Shown here piece by piece: positions 18,778-27,645 of a stretch of 64,000 nt of DNA (positions within the stretch are counted from its first letter, which is position 1; every line of letters starts with the position of its first letter). The position numbers and the translations under genes were made by a program. This DNA comes from Pseudomonas huaxiensis. Its GTDB lineage: Bacteria > Pseudomonadota > Gammaproteobacteria > Pseudomonadales > Pseudomonadaceae. The DNA lies in contig NZ_QKVL01000009.1 of the NCBI RefSeq assembly GCF_003231275.1, forward strand, positions 62,001 to 126,000. Direction: 5' to 3'. Below the pieces are notes generated by a model. It ran no database searches and had not been told where the DNA came from. It was given only the letters and a program-made list of their open reading frames with translations.

Positions 18778-20176
18778 GAACCTCGCCCGCCGGGCCGAGG
18801 CGCTGACGGCGCACGCACAGGGTGGCGATCAGGCCGGGGCGGTTGTCGCCCAGGCGCAGTTCGCCGCCGTGCAGCTCGGCGATGGCCCGCACCAGGGTCA
18901 GGCCGAGGCCGTGGCCGGGGGTTTCGGCGCTTTCGCCGAGGCGCTGAAAACGCTCCATCGCCCGCTCGCTCTGAGCGGCGGCGATGCCGGCGCCGTGGTC
19001 GCGCACCTGCAGTTCGCCATGGCCGTTGCGCGACTGCGCGCGCAGGGTGATCGGCAGCCCCGGTGGCGCGTACTTGAGCGCGTTGTCGATCAGGTTGGCG
19101 AGGGCCTGGAACAGCAAGGCGCGGTCACCGTAAAGCTGACAGTCACGGGCCACGTCCAGGCGCAGCGGACAGCCGCGTTGCTCGGCCAGGGGCTGGTAGT
19201 AATCGGTGACGTCGTGCAGCAACTCGTATACGTCGATGGTCTGGAAGTGGCAGGTCATGCGCCCGGTTTCCACCTCGGCGATCCGCATCACCGCGCGGAA
19301 CAGGTTCTGGATCCGCTCGCTGTCCTGCACCGCGCAAAGCAACTCTTCGCGGGCCGGGCCTTCGAGCATTTCACTGGCGGTGAGCAGGCGACTTTGCAGA
19401 CGGGTCAGCGGTGTGCGCAGCTCATGGGCGATATGGCTGGTGATGTGCTTGACCTCGTCCATCAGCTTGTTGATCCGCAACAGGCCGTGGTTGATCTCCA
19501 TGCCCAACTGGTCGAATTCGTCGCCTTGCTGGGTGGTCGGCGCGCGGGCGGTGTAGTCGCCGTTGGCGTAGCGCACCAGCGCATCGCGGATGCGGTTGAT
19601 GCGGTAGAGGTTGTGCAGGCCGAAGGGCAGGGCGGTGATCAAAATCGACAACAGCAACAGCAGCAACCCGGCGCCGGTGGCCAGCGGGATGATCCGCGTG
19701 CGCTCCAGCATCGGCCGCAGGTCGAAGGCGCTGAAGTACTGACCGCCATCTGGTAGCGGAATCGACAACCCGAGAATTTCCGCGGTGTAGCCGTTGCGGG
19801 TGGTGAGGGTCATGTGGTGCCAGCGCGGCTTGCCGGTGACCGGGCGGCTGGTGTCGGGCAGGTAATCGGGGTTGCCCAGCAGCAGTCGACCGTGGCGGTC
19901 GATGACCACCGCCTGGTGTTCCTTGCGCACCTCCAGTGACTGGCGATGCTGCAGCGACCAGGCCAACTGCGCGGCATCGTCGAAGCGACCTTGCAACTGC
20001 CCGCTGCGCACCTCGTTGAGGATCATGTCGCGCACATGGCTGCGCATCACGACCTCCAGCAACTGGTTGCTCAGCACGATGGAGATCAGCGAGAACAACA
20101 GGCAGATGAAGGCGATGGTGGTGGCTTGGCGCAGGCTGCTGGTGGCGAGGAGTGGGCGAAAGCTAGCCCAGGACAT
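18773..20176 (-). CDS. Sensor histidine kinase of the tad locus
   Basis: 467 residues. TM1 is at about 18-37 and TM2 at about 163-183, flanking a roughly 125-residue periplasmic sensor domain; a HAMP domain follows (about 185-240), then the dimerisation domain with the phosphoacceptor His251 in AHELRTPLTRL, and an HATPase_c domain with NLIDNALKYAPPG, DHGAGI and GHGLGL. The gene starts 14 nt inside the 3' end of the response-regulator gene, so the two are translationally coupled. It differs from the PprA kinase that controls Flp pili in P. aeruginosa, which is soluble and acts with a NarL-type regulator. The periplasmic signal is unknown. Confidence 0.93.
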   Translation of the reverse strand: MSWASFRPLLATSSLRQATTIAFICLLFSLISIVLSNQLLEVVMRSHVRDMILNEVRSGQLQGRFDDAAQLAWSLQHRQSLEVRKEHQAVVIDRHGRLLLGNPDYLPDTSRPVTGKPRWHHMTLTTRNGYTAEILGLSIPLPDGGQYFSAFDLRPMLERTRIIPLATGAGLLLLLLSILITALPFGLHNLYRINRIRDALVRYANGDYTARAPTTQQGDEFDQLGMEINHGLLRINKLMDEVKHITSHIAHELRTPLTRLQSRLLTASEMLEGPAREELLCAVQDSERIQNLFRAVMRIAEVETGRMTCHFQTIDVYELLHDVTDYYQPLAEQRGCPLRLDVARDCQLYGDRALLFQALANLIDNALKYAPPGLPITLRAQSRNGHGELQVRDHGAGIAAAQSERAMERFQRLGESAETPGHGLGLTLVRAIAELHGGELRLGDNRPGLIATLCVRRQRLGPAGEVR

Positions 20177-20828
20177 AGCCGATCGCCCTTACCGTCTTGA
20201 TCAGCGGGTGCTCGAAGCCTTTTTCCAGCTTGGTGCGCAACTTGGACAGGTGCACGTCGATGAGGTTGGTCTGTGGATCGAAGTTGTAGCCCCAGATCTT
20301 CTCCAGCAGCATGCCGCGGGTTACCACTTGCCCGGCGTGTTCAGCCAGCACCTGGAGCAGCTTGAATTCCTTGTCGGTGAGGTCGATGGCTTTTTCGCCG
20401 CGCTGTACCCGGCGGCTGGCGAGGTCGATGCGCAGGTCCTGAATCTGCAGGATCTCGCTCGGCACCTGGCGCTGGTGACGCCGCGCCAGCAGTTCCAGGC
20501 GCAGCAGCAGCTCGTTGAAGTCGAAGGGCTTGCCCAGGTAGTCGTCGGCGCCGGCCCGCAGGCCCTCGACGCGGTCGCTGCTCTGGTCGTTGGCTGACAG
20601 GATCAGGATCGGCGGACGATTCTGGCCGTGCAGCCGTTGCAGCACTTCGATGCCGTCCATCTTTGGCAGGATCCGGTCGAGAATCACCACATCGAAGACC
20701 TCGTTGCCGATCATCTGCAAGGCACATTCGCCGTTGTCGATCAGCCGGCAGTTATGCCCGCACGCATGCAGCTTGCAACCAAGCCAATGGCTGACCGAAG
20801 GGTCGTCCTCTACTACTAATACCCGCAT
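20163..20828 (-). CDS. OmpR-family response regulator of the tad locus
   Basis: 221 residues. The receiver domain has the acidic pair in VVEDDPSVS, phosphoacceptor Asp51 (VVILDRILPKMDG) and the Lys in DDYLGKPFDFNELLLR; the C-terminal winged helix (about 128-221) ends with SKLRTKLEKGFEHPLIKTVRAIGYVLG. It pairs with the kinase gene that overlaps its end. Own, flp and tadG promoters share a direct repeat that is the natural candidate for its binding site. A Fur-box-like sequence lies beside its promoter. Confidence 0.94.
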   Translation of the reverse strand: MRVLVVEDDPSVSHWLGCKLHACGHNCRLIDNGECALQMIGNEVFDVVILDRILPKMDGIEVLQRLHGQNRPPILILSANDQSSDRVEGLRAGADDYLGKPFDFNELLLRLELLARRHQRQVPSEILQIQDLRIDLASRRVQRGEKAIDLTDKEFKLLQVLAEHAGQVVTRGMLLEKIWGYNFDPQTNLIDVHLSKLRTKLEKGFEHPLIKTVRAIGYVLG

Positions 20829-20888
20829 TCACCGCTCCTTCACTGGAGATTCGCGTTTGTTCTATCAGCCTGCTGACTCATCGTTCAG

Positions 20889-20903
20889 TTAAGAATTATT
20901 AAG
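20889..20903 (-). promoter_or_regulatory. CTTAA-N5-CTTAA direct repeat upstream of the response regulator
   Basis: The minus strand reads CTTAA TAATT CTTAA, 61-75 nt upstream of the regulator ATG. It is the third copy of the motif found before flp and tadG, which suggests autoregulation. Confidence 0.55.
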
Positions 20904-20907
20904 ATTA

Positions 20908-20926
20908 GATACTGAGAATCATTACC
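20908..20926. promoter_or_regulatory. fur box: Fur-box-like sequence
   Basis: GATACTGAGAATCATTACC matches 16 of 19 positions of the classical Fur consensus by eye. It lies 5 bp from the third TTAAG direct repeat, in the divergent region between the response regulator (start 20828) and the AraC-type gene (start 21122). Iron control of the tad regulators is inferred. Confidence 0.5.
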
Positions 20927-21121
20927 AATAATTGTATGACAACTAATTCCACTTTGGAATCGATTGATGGCATTTGCCTATCAGCCTGAAACCCGCATCA
21001 GGGAAAGCCTTACTCCATTTACGGTCTTCCAGTAAGCAGTACTTGGCCGGGTAAAATGAGCCACTTTGCTGTCAGATGACCGACCTTAATCTGGTAGACC
21101 AACTTCTTGCGTGGGCCTTTC

Positions 21122-22129
21122 ATGCACACCCTTTCGCGAACTTTCGCCGGCGCGATTCTTGCCGCGCTCGGTGAGTCTGATCCCGCTGTGGCAGCGCTTT
21201 GCCGGCGCCTTGGCGAGCCGCTGCTGGCGGCGTCCGGGCCGACGTTTATTTCACTCGCTTCGCTTACCACGTTGTTCGAGCAGGCCAGTTCCCTGAGCGG
21301 CGACCCGGACATCGGCCTGCGTGCCTTCCACCACGCCCATCCGGCCAACCTCGGGCCGTTGGGCTATGCGCTGATGTCCAGTCCGACGATCGGCAGCGTA
21401 TTGACGGCCATGGCCGAGTTTCACCACCTGATTGGCACCGGCTTCTGCCTGTTCATCGAGGAGCGGGTCGAGGGCGTGCGTCTGGTGGGTGTCGTGACCG
21501 ACCCCGAGCAGCCGCCGTTGTCGCGAGTGTTCATCGATGCCATAGCGGCCATCACCCTCGGCTTGTTGTGCTGGCTGGTGCCGGGGCGGGCGATTCGGCC
21601 GTTACGGGCGGAACTGAGCTACCCGCGACCGGCCGACACCCGCGCCATCGAAGCGCTCTACGGTGCTGAAATCCACTACGGCGCGGCGCAGAACGCGTTG
21701 CTGTTCAGTCACGCTGATGTCCAGCTCGCGGTGGCCACCCACGACCCGGCGCTGCACGCGGTGCACAGCCAGTACCTGGCTCAGTGGCAGCGGCAACTGG
21801 ATAGCGATGCCTTCAGCCTGCGGGCCCGGCGCGTGATCAGCGAATACTTCGCCCAAGGCCGGCCGGTGACCCTGGCGGGTGTGGCCGAGGGCCTGGGGCT
21901 GAGCCAGCACCAGCTCAGTCGCGGCCTCGAAAGCGAAGGCCACGGCTTTTTACGACTGGTCGATGAAGTGCGCCTGCGCGACAGCCACAACCTGCTGCGC
22001 AGCAGCACCCTGAGCTTCAAGCAGATCGCCTACCAGGTGGGTTTCCGTCATCAGAGTGCGTTCAACAAGGCCTGTGAGCGGTGGTTCGGGATGGGGCCGG
22101 GGCGGTATCGGGACGAGGGCAGCAGCTAG
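21122..22129 (+). CDS. AraC-family regulator with arabinose-binding-type N-domain
   Basis: 335 residues. The N-terminal 190 residues match the AraC-binding-like domain of OruR-type regulators (HHAHPANLGPLGYALMSSPTIG); the C-terminal two-helix-turn-helix domain covers about 240-330 (VTLAGVAEGLGLSQHQLSRGLESEG, then FKQIAYQVGFRHQSAFNKACERWFG). The ATG at 21122 is used; a TTG at 21107 would add five residues. Its target is unknown. It is divergent from the tad regulator and next to a membrane coiled-coil gene. Confidence 0.88.
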   Translation: MHTLSRTFAGAILAALGESDPAVAALCRRLGEPLLAASGPTFISLASLTTLFEQASSLSGDPDIGLRAFHHAHPANLGPLGYALMSSPTIGSVLTAMAEFHHLIGTGFCLFIEERVEGVRLVGVVTDPEQPPLSRVFIDAIAAITLGLLCWLVPGRAIRPLRAELSYPRPADTRAIEALYGAEIHYGAAQNALLFSHADVQLAVATHDPALHAVHSQYLAQWQRQLDSDAFSLRARRVISEYFAQGRPVTLAGVAEGLGLSQHQLSRGLESEGHGFLRLVDEVRLRDSHNLLRSSTLSFKQIAYQVGFRHQSAFNKACERWFGMGPGRYRDEGSS

Positions 22130-22141
22130 TTTCCTTTATCC

Positions 22142-23038
22142 ATGCAGCCCTTTCATTTATCCCTCGGCCGGCACGGGGTTAAAGCTCGCCGCGAAAGTAC
22201 GGACAATAGCCCGCACACGTTTGCGCCCCCGCCGAGGTCTCCCATCTCCATTCCACGCTTTGTCCTCCTGCTTGCCCTGTCCGCCGTAGCCTTGAGTGCG
22301 CCGCAGGTGATTGTGTTCGGCAAGACGGCGGGCTTGTGTGTGTTGTTGCTGATGCTGGCTTGCTGGCAGACGGCGCGGCTCCGCACGGCGCGGCGTGAGG
22401 TGGAAAGGCTGCGCCAAACCCTGTCCGCGCTGCATCACGATACGTTGCTGTTGGCACAGTTGGCTGCGCGCCTCAACGTCCTCACTGACGGTTGCGACAT
22501 CGCTTTGCAACAACAGCAGCGCAAGCTTGAACACACCGCACCGGCCTTCGCCCGGATCAAGGCGCAAGCTCTGAAACTGGCCGGCACGGCGCAGCAGGTC
22601 GGCAACGAATCACGCCAGTCGTTGCGCCTGGCGCGCAAGGGCCAGGCCGGGCTCAGTGCGATGCTGATGGCGTTCCGTTCAATGGACAAATCGGCGAGCG
22701 GTGCCGAAGCCGAGGGCGCGATGATGGTGCAGGACGTCCGGGCGCTGGCCCGGGAAAGCCGCGATCAGACCTACAGTGCCAACCTCGCCCTGGCCGGGAT
22801 CAGCGATGCGGCGAGCAGCATCAGCCAGTGCGGCACGCTGATTGCTCGCGATTGCGAGGCCCAGGGGCGCGCGGCTGATGAGCTTGAGGGTGCCCTGGCA
22901 ACTATCGAACAACTCGCGCAGACCTCGGCCTGGCGCTCACGCCAGGTCAGCGCCGCCAGCCATGAGCTGGCGCGCAAGGCCGCACGGCTGGAAACACGAT
23001 TGAAGGCTTGTCCACGGCCCGAGGGCCTCCACGCGTAG
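22142..23038 (+). CDS. Membrane-anchored coiled-coil protein of unknown function
   Basis: 298 residues. A basic N-terminus precedes two hydrophobic segments (about 40-55 and 56-77), then a long Ala/Gln/Glu-rich helical region with heptad character to the end. The topology resembles a chemoreceptor lacking a sensor domain, but the conserved signalling hairpin of MCPs is not present. No clear Shine-Dalgarno sequence precedes the ATG at 22142, so the start is uncertain. The small gene 14 nt downstream and the chemoreceptor further on may be functionally linked. I do not recognise the family. Confidence 0.6.
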   Translation: MQPFHLSLGRHGVKARRESTDNSPHTFAPPPRSPISIPRFVLLLALSAVALSAPQVIVFGKTAGLCVLLLMLACWQTARLRTARREVERLRQTLSALHHDTLLLAQLAARLNVLTDGCDIALQQQQRKLEHTAPAFARIKAQALKLAGTAQQVGNESRQSLRLARKGQAGLSAMLMAFRSMDKSASGAEAEGAMMVQDVRALARESRDQTYSANLALAGISDAASSISQCGTLIARDCEAQGRAADELEGALATIEQLAQTSAWRSRQVSAASHELARKAARLETRLKACPRPEGLHA

Positions 23039-23052
23039 TGCCGGAGGTAAGA

Positions 23053-23304
23053 GTGATCCTGTTCAAAGCGCTGATACGTCGTTATCACGACCTGATGAAA
23101 TGTGTCGCCCAGCGGCCCGAGCCGGTGGATGCCGAGTCCGCCAAGCCACTGCTGGAGGCCCTGGAGCAACTGGCAGCCGAAGCCGAGCGGCTGGAGGCGC
23201 GGTTGCGCGTGCTCAGCGAGAATCGTCAGCGCCTGCGAACTCCCCAGCCGCACCTGCGGCTGGTCTGGCCGCCGAAGGACGATCAGGACAAAGCCAACGG
23301 TTGA
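23053..23304 (+). CDS. Small coiled-coil protein of unknown function
   Basis: 83 residues from the GTG at 23053, which has GGAGG 5 nt upstream; a second in-frame GTG at 23038 lacks that spacing. The product is mostly helical and charged (LLEALEQLAAEAERLEARL) and ends with a short basic/proline tail. No family is recognised. Likely co-transcribed with the preceding membrane coiled-coil gene. Confidence 0.6.
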   Translation: MILFKALIRRYHDLMKCVAQRPEPVDAESAKPLLEALEQLAAEAERLEARLRVLSENRQRLRTPQPHLRLVWPPKDDQDKANG

Positions 23305-23347
23305 TTGCTAGCGTTTGAATACTGTTATGAATGTAAATCGATTTGTT

Positions 23348-23382
23348 GATTAGCAAATTCGCTAATCCTTTTCTATTTTTCT
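23348..23382 (+). terminator. Probable rho-independent terminator
   Basis: GATTAGC-AAATTC-GCTAATC forms a perfect 7-bp stem with a 6-nt loop and is followed by CTTTTCTATTTTTC, 43 nt after the stop of the preceding small gene. An operator role for the downstream chemoreceptor gene is the alternative. Confidence 0.55.
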
Positions 23383-23463
23383 CGTTTCTTGTGAATGCAT
23401 TGGTGTATGTTTGCGGCCGCAGGCCATACCTCTGCCATTACTCTTACAAGAACGAGGCATTTC

Positions 23464-25098
23464 ATGTCCGGGTTGAGAAAACTCCGCATCAGTACGCGTG
23501 TCACCCTGTTGGTTGCGTGTATTTCCCTGTTTGTCTTGTGCCTGAGCGGCTGGCTGGGGCTGACCCTGCAGCGCACCTTGCTCAGCGAAAAAATGGCCGG
23601 CGTCGGTACCGCACTGAACACCGCCTCGAATATTCTCGGCCACTACCAGCGCCAGGCCAGCGAAGGTCATCTGAGCACGGAAGAAGCACAACGCCAGGCG
23701 CTGCAGGCGGTGAGCACCATCCGCTATCTCGGCGACAACTACCTGCTGGTCCTCGACCTCGACCACCGCATGCTCATGCACCCGACCGCGCCGACGCTGG
23801 TGGGCAAGCAACTGGCGGACTTCAAGGACGTCAACGGCAAGCTGTTTTCCCGCGAGATGATCGACAAGGCGCGCACCCTCGGCCGCGGCACGGTGGAGTA
23901 CTGGTTCCCGCGAGCCAATGGCGCCCAGGCCGAGTTCAAGGTCTCGGAAGTGTTGCTGTTCAAGCCTTGGGGTTGGGTGTTGGCCAGCGGCATCCATCCG
24001 CAGGACGTGCGTGACGAAGTCAACCAGGTGCTGCGCGTGCCGGCCTTTATCGTCGGCCTTGCCCTGCTGGCCATCGGCTTGTTCGCCTGGTTACTGATCC
24101 GCAGCATCACCCGGCCGCTGAACGACACCGTCGATGCCCTGGCCCGCGCCACCCAAGGCCACACCGACCTGACCCTGCGCCTGCCGGTGGACGGCAATGA
24201 CGAACTGAGCCAGGTGTCGCGCAGCTTCAACAGCCTGGTCCTGGCGGCCCATGACGTCACCGCCAGTGTGGTCGACGCCAGCCAGGCCATCGCCAAGGCC
24301 AGTGACGACCTCGGCCGCATCACCCGCACTGCCCAGGACAACATGGCCGCCCAGCAACAGGAAACCGACAGCGTGGTCGCGGCCATGACCCAGATGGTCT
24401 GCACCGTGCAGGAAGTGGCGCAGAACGCCAGCGTCGCCGCCCGTGCCACCGAAGAAGCCGAGCGTCACGCCAGCGAGGGGCGTGGCACGGTGGACGAAAC
24501 CGTCAGCGCCATTGGCGTACTGGCTGACGGCCTGAATGACAGCCGCCGTGTGGTGGACCAGTTGGCCGCCGATTCCGGCAGCGTTGGCCAGGTGCTGGAA
24601 GTCATCTCGGCCATTGCCGAACAGACCAACCTGCTGGCGCTCAATGCTGCCATCGAAGCCGCCCGCGCGGGCGAGCACGGGCGTGGCTTCGCCGTGGTCG
24701 CGGACGAAGTGCGCAGCCTGGCCATGCGTACCCAGAAATCGACCCTGGAAATCCAGCAAATCATCACCCGGGTCCAGGCGGGCGCCAGCGAAGCGGCGGG
24801 CCAGATCGGCACCAACGTCGCCGCCGCGCAGCACCCGGTGCAGGCTTCGGCTCGTGCCGGGCAGGCGCTGGAGCGCATTACCGTGTCGGCGGCGACGGTC
24901 AGCCAGATGGCCTTCCAGATCGCCAGTGCGTCAGAGGAACAAGCGGCCACGGCGGACGAAATCAACCGCAGCATTACCCGCATTCACGATGCCGCCTCCA
25001 CCGGCACCCAGACCCTGCGCCAGACGGGGGAGGCGTGTGAGGGGTTGAAGCGGGTGTCGCGGCAGTTGCAGGAGCAGGTGGCGAAGGTGGTGATTTGA
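23464..25098 (+). CDS. Methyl-accepting chemotaxis protein with single Cache domain
   Basis: 544 residues. TM1 (about 13-33), a periplasmic single-Cache (Cache_2 type) domain (about 40-185, with [19 protein letters not shown] and [17 protein letters not shown]), TM2 (about 195-216), HAMP (about 217-270) and a signalling domain with the hairpin [20 protein letters not shown] and [12 protein letters not shown] (about 388-418). Cache_2 receptors often sense small organic acids. The nearby tartrate/dicarboxylate genes make such ligands plausible, but this is inference. The ATG at 23464 is chosen over upstream frame residues because it begins the canonical N-terminus. Confidence 0.93.
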   Translation: MSGLRKLRISTRVTLLVACISLFVLCLSGWLGLTLQRTLLSEKMAGVGTALNTASNILGHYQRQASEGHLSTEEAQRQALQAVSTIRYLGDNYLLVLDLDHRMLMHPTAPTLVGKQLADFKDVNGKLFSREMIDKARTLGRGTVEYWFPRANGAQAEFKVSEVLLFKPWGWVLASGIHPQDVRDEVNQVLRVPAFIVGLALLAIGLFAWLLIRSITRPLNDTVDALARATQGHTDLTLRLPVDGNDELSQVSRSFNSLVLAAHDVTASVVDASQAIAKASDDLGRITRTAQDNMAAQQQETDSVVAAMTQMVCTVQEVAQNASVAARATEEAERHASEGRGTVDETVSAIGVLADGLNDSRRVVDQLAADSGSVGQVLEVISAIAEQTNLLALNAAIEAARAGEHGRGFAVVADEVRSLAMRTQKSTLEIQQIITRVQAGASEAAGQIGTNVAAAQHPVQASARAGQALERITVSAATVSQMAFQIASASEEQAATADEINRSITRIHDAASTGTQTLRQTGEACEGLKRVSRQLQEQVAKVVI

Positions 25099-25154
25099 GG
25101 TAGAGGGTGGGTGACAGATTTTGTGGGGCCCTTGAAATCACCCCTCAATACGGC

Positions 25155-26021
25155 TCAGGCAATCACCCCCATATACTCGCGCGCCAACCCCAGGTATTCC
25201 TCTGCGCCGCTGTACCGCGCCACCAGTTCCGAAGGCTTGAGTACGGTGTCGGTGGCCAGTCCGCGCTGCGCGCGAAGGGTGTCGTAGGTGGCCTTGATCG
25301 CGGCGAAGCAGGCGGCGTGTCCGTCCACGACGATGCGCACACCGAGGCGGGCCACGCGCTGTTCATCCCACTGCTGGACGGTGCCATAGCTCACCAGCAT
25401 CAACGGTACCCGCAAACCGTCGGCGATGGCTTCAAGGTGCTCAAAATCCCGCACGCCCATCAGGCAGATACCATCGGCGCCCGCGTCCTGGTAGGCGCGG
25501 GTCCTCTGGACCACCTGTTTCAGCGATTGTGCACCGGCATGGGTACGGGCGATCAGAGCCAGCCCGGAGTCTTTGCGGGCACGTTGCGCGGCGCGGAGTT
25601 TGCCAATGGCTTCCTCGACGCTGATCAACTCCGATAACGGCTCTTCGAAACGTGCCGGCAGCAGGGTGTCCTCCAGTGTGAGGGCGGCGACACCGGCACG
25701 TTCCAGTTCTGCCACGCAGCGCATGACGTTGAGGGCGTTGCCGTAGCCATGGTCGGCATCGGCGATCACCGGCAGGCGCGCGACGCGCCCGATTCGGGTG
25801 GCCTGTTCGACAAATTCACTCAGGGTGAGCAAAGCGATGTCCGGGGCACCGAGGACGTGCAGTGAAGCGACCGAGCCACCGAGGATGCCGACCTCAAAGC
25901 CAAGATCGGCGGCGATGCGGGCGGACAGCGGGTCAAAGACGGAGGCGGTGCGAAAGCTCATGTGGCCGGCGAGCAGGCCACGAAAGCGCTCGCGCAGTTC
26001 AAGGGGACTGGCGTTGTGCAT
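25155..26021 (-). CDS. PA4872-like oxaloacetate decarboxylase (PEP mutase/isocitrate lyase superfamily)
   Basis: 288 residues, closely resembling P. aeruginosa PA4872 along its length: [19 protein letters not shown], then [32 protein letters not shown] with the Mg-binding acidic residues, and [15 protein letters not shown]4872 was shown to be an oxaloacetate decarboxylase. It lies next to the tartrate dehydratase genes, whose product is oxaloacetate, so it could convert that product to pyruvate. It is separated from ttdB by about 70 nt and may be co-transcribed. Confidence 0.88.
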   Translation of the reverse strand: MHNASPLELRERFRGLLAGHMSFRTASVFDPLSARIAADLGFEVGILGGSVASLHVLGAPDIALLTLSEFVEQATRIGRVARLPVIADADHGYGNALNVMRCVAELERAGVAALTLEDTLLPARFEEPLSELISVEEAIGKLRAAQRARKDSGLALIARTHAGAQSLKQVVQRTRAYQDAGADGICLMGVRDFEHLEAIADGLRVPLMLVSYGTVQQWDEQRVARLGVRIVVDGHAACFAAIKATYDTLRAQRGLATDTVLKPSELVARYSGAEEYLGLAREYMGVIA

Positions 26022-26092
26022 GGCGATCTCGGGTGGTTGCGTTGTTCAAAAGACGCCCGGCCAGGCTGCGTGGGCCATGACCGGGCGGGGGA

Positions 26093-26701
26093 TCACTTGA
26101 TGAAGCGCACCTGGCTGTTGATCTTCTCGATCACTGAGCCCTTGCGTTCGTTGAAGCGTGCCTTGTTCTGCTCGAACAGGTTGTTGCCTTTGGTGTCGAT
26201 GGAGATGATCAGCGGGCCGAACTCACGCACGCGGTTGACCCAGAGGGTTTCCGGCATGCCGAGGTCTTGCCATTCGGCCCGTTCGATTTCTTCGACCTGG
26301 GTCGCCGCCAGTACCGCGCAGCCACCGGGGAACACCGCATGCACCGCCTTGTTTTCAAGGCAACCGGTGGTGGTTTCCGGGCCCATGCCACCCTTGCCGA
26401 CAATCAGCTTCACGCCCGTCTGTTCGATGAATTCCTTCTCGAACTTCTCCATGCGCATGCTGGTGGTCGGGCCAATGGAAACCATCTCGAAGCTGCCGTC
26501 GTCCTTCTTCCGGACGATGGGGCCGGCGTGGAAGATTGCCCCGCCGCGCAAGTCCACCGGCAGTTCGCGCTTGAGTTCGATCAGGCGCCGGTGCGCCACG
26601 TCGCGGCAGGTCACCAGTTGGCCGGTGAGGTAGACCACGTCTCCGACATTGAGAGAGGCCAGGTCTTCGTCCTTGATTGGGGTATTGAGGATCTTTTTCA
26701 C
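26093..26701 (-). CDS. ttdB: L(+)-tartrate dehydratase subunit beta
   Basis: 202 residues, the length of E. coli TtdB. Conserved stretches include [46 protein letters not shown] and [14 protein letters not shown]. The GTG start at 26701 overlaps the ttdA stop (GTGA). The C-terminal domain of class I fumarases is homologous, so heterodimeric fumarase is the alternative; size, similarity to TtdB and neighbourhood favour tartrate dehydratase. Confidence 0.87.
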   Translation of the reverse strand: MKKILNTPIKDEDLASLNVGDVVYLTGQLVTCRDVAHRRLIELKRELPVDLRGGAIFHAGPIVRKKDDGSFEMVSIGPTTSMRMEKFEKEFIEQTGVKLIVGKGGMGPETTTGCLENKAVHAVFPGGCAVLAATQVEEIERAEWQDLGMPETLWVNRVREFGPLIISIDTKGNNLFEQNKARFNERKGSVIEKINSQVRFIK

Positions 26702-27597
26702 AGGACTACTCCTTCGTGGGACAGGATGTCGTAGGACAGGTCGGCATTGATGCGGATCTTGCCGCGGCGATGGGCCCAGCAGCCGGTGGACACCGCCACG
26801 CCGATGGTCGAGGGGTGGCGCGCCGAGGACTCGATGTTCACGCCCATAACGCTGCTGTTGCCGGTCAGGCCCTGCGGGCCAATGCCGATTTCGTTGAGGC
26901 CGTCTTCCAGCAGGCGCTCCATCAGCGCGGCGTTGGCGTTGGGATGGCTGGAGTCCACCGGGCGCAGGATGGCCCGCTTGGACAGGCGTGCTGCGGTTTC
27001 CACCGAGGTCGATACGCCGACACCAACCAGCAGGGGAGGACAGGCGTTGACGCCGCGGGAAGTGATCACGTCGAAGACGAACTCGGTCACGCCTTCGTAG
27101 CCTTGGCCGGGCATCAATACCTTGGCCGAACCGGGCAGGGTGCAGCCGCCACCCGCCATGTATACGTCGACAATGGCGTAGTCGGCGTCGGGGATGATTT
27201 CCCAGTCCAGCCACGGGATTTTCGAGCCGGTGTTGGTGCCGGTGTTTTTCTCGTCGAACGTCTCTACCGCGTTATGCCGCAGCGGGCCCTTGATAGTGGC
27301 CTCCAGCGTGGCGTTCTGCATGATCCCTTCCAGCTCGCCGAGCAGCGGGAAACGCGCGCCGGCGGCGATGAAGTATTGAATCACCCCGGTGTCCTGGCAG
27401 CTCGGACGGTCGAGCTTGTCGGCGTACTCCTGGTTCTCGGCCATCGAGTCGTACACGGCGATGGCCAGCGGGTTGGTTTCCGCGGCGCGCAGCTTGGCGG
27501 TTTTCTCTTTCACGTCTTTGGGCAGGCGCTTGCCGATGTAGGCGGTGAATTTCGCCATGGTGTCGGTGAGCGACTCAACTGCTGCTTCTTTATCCAC
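26698..27597 (-). CDS. ttdA: L(+)-tartrate dehydratase subunit alpha (Fe-S)
   Basis: 299 residues with three cluster-ligand cysteines in [25 protein letters not shown] and [11 protein letters not shown], the pattern of class I hydro-lyases with a [4Fe-4S] cluster. It aligns closely with E. coli TtdA ([37 protein letters not shown]). The enzyme dehydrates L(+)-tartrate to oxaloacetate. The GTG at 27597 has AAGGAG 9 nt upstream. Operon order dctA-ttdA-ttdB on the minus strand, with a divergent LysR regulator. Confidence 0.88.
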   Translation of the reverse strand: MDKEAAVESLTDTMAKFTAYIGKRLPKDVKEKTAKLRAAETNPLAIAVYDSMAENQEYADKLDRPSCQDTGVIQYFIAAGARFPLLGELEGIMQNATLEATIKGPLRHNAVETFDEKNTGTNTGSKIPWLDWEIIPDADYAIVDVYMAGGGCTLPGSAKVLMPGQGYEGVTEFVFDVITSRGVNACPPLLVGVGVSTSVETAARLSKRAILRPVDSSHPNANAALMERLLEDGLNEIGIGPQGLTGNSSVMGVNIESSARHPSTIGVAVSTGCWAHRRGKIRINADLSYDILSHEGVVL

Positions 27598-27645
27598 TTT
27601 TGTTCTCCTTACTGCATCACAAGGCGGGTTTCCGGGCAGCGGCGT

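Noticed and set aside
18773..20828. Identification of the tad two-component pair as PprAB
   Set aside because: The regulator is OmpR-type and the kinase has a periplasmic sensor, unlike the NarL-type PprB and its soluble kinase.
26093..27214. Apparent single 373-residue frame covering both tartrate dehydratase subunits
   Set aside because: Its first 170 residues are a wrong-frame reading of ttdA; the true subunit beta starts at the GTG at 26701.
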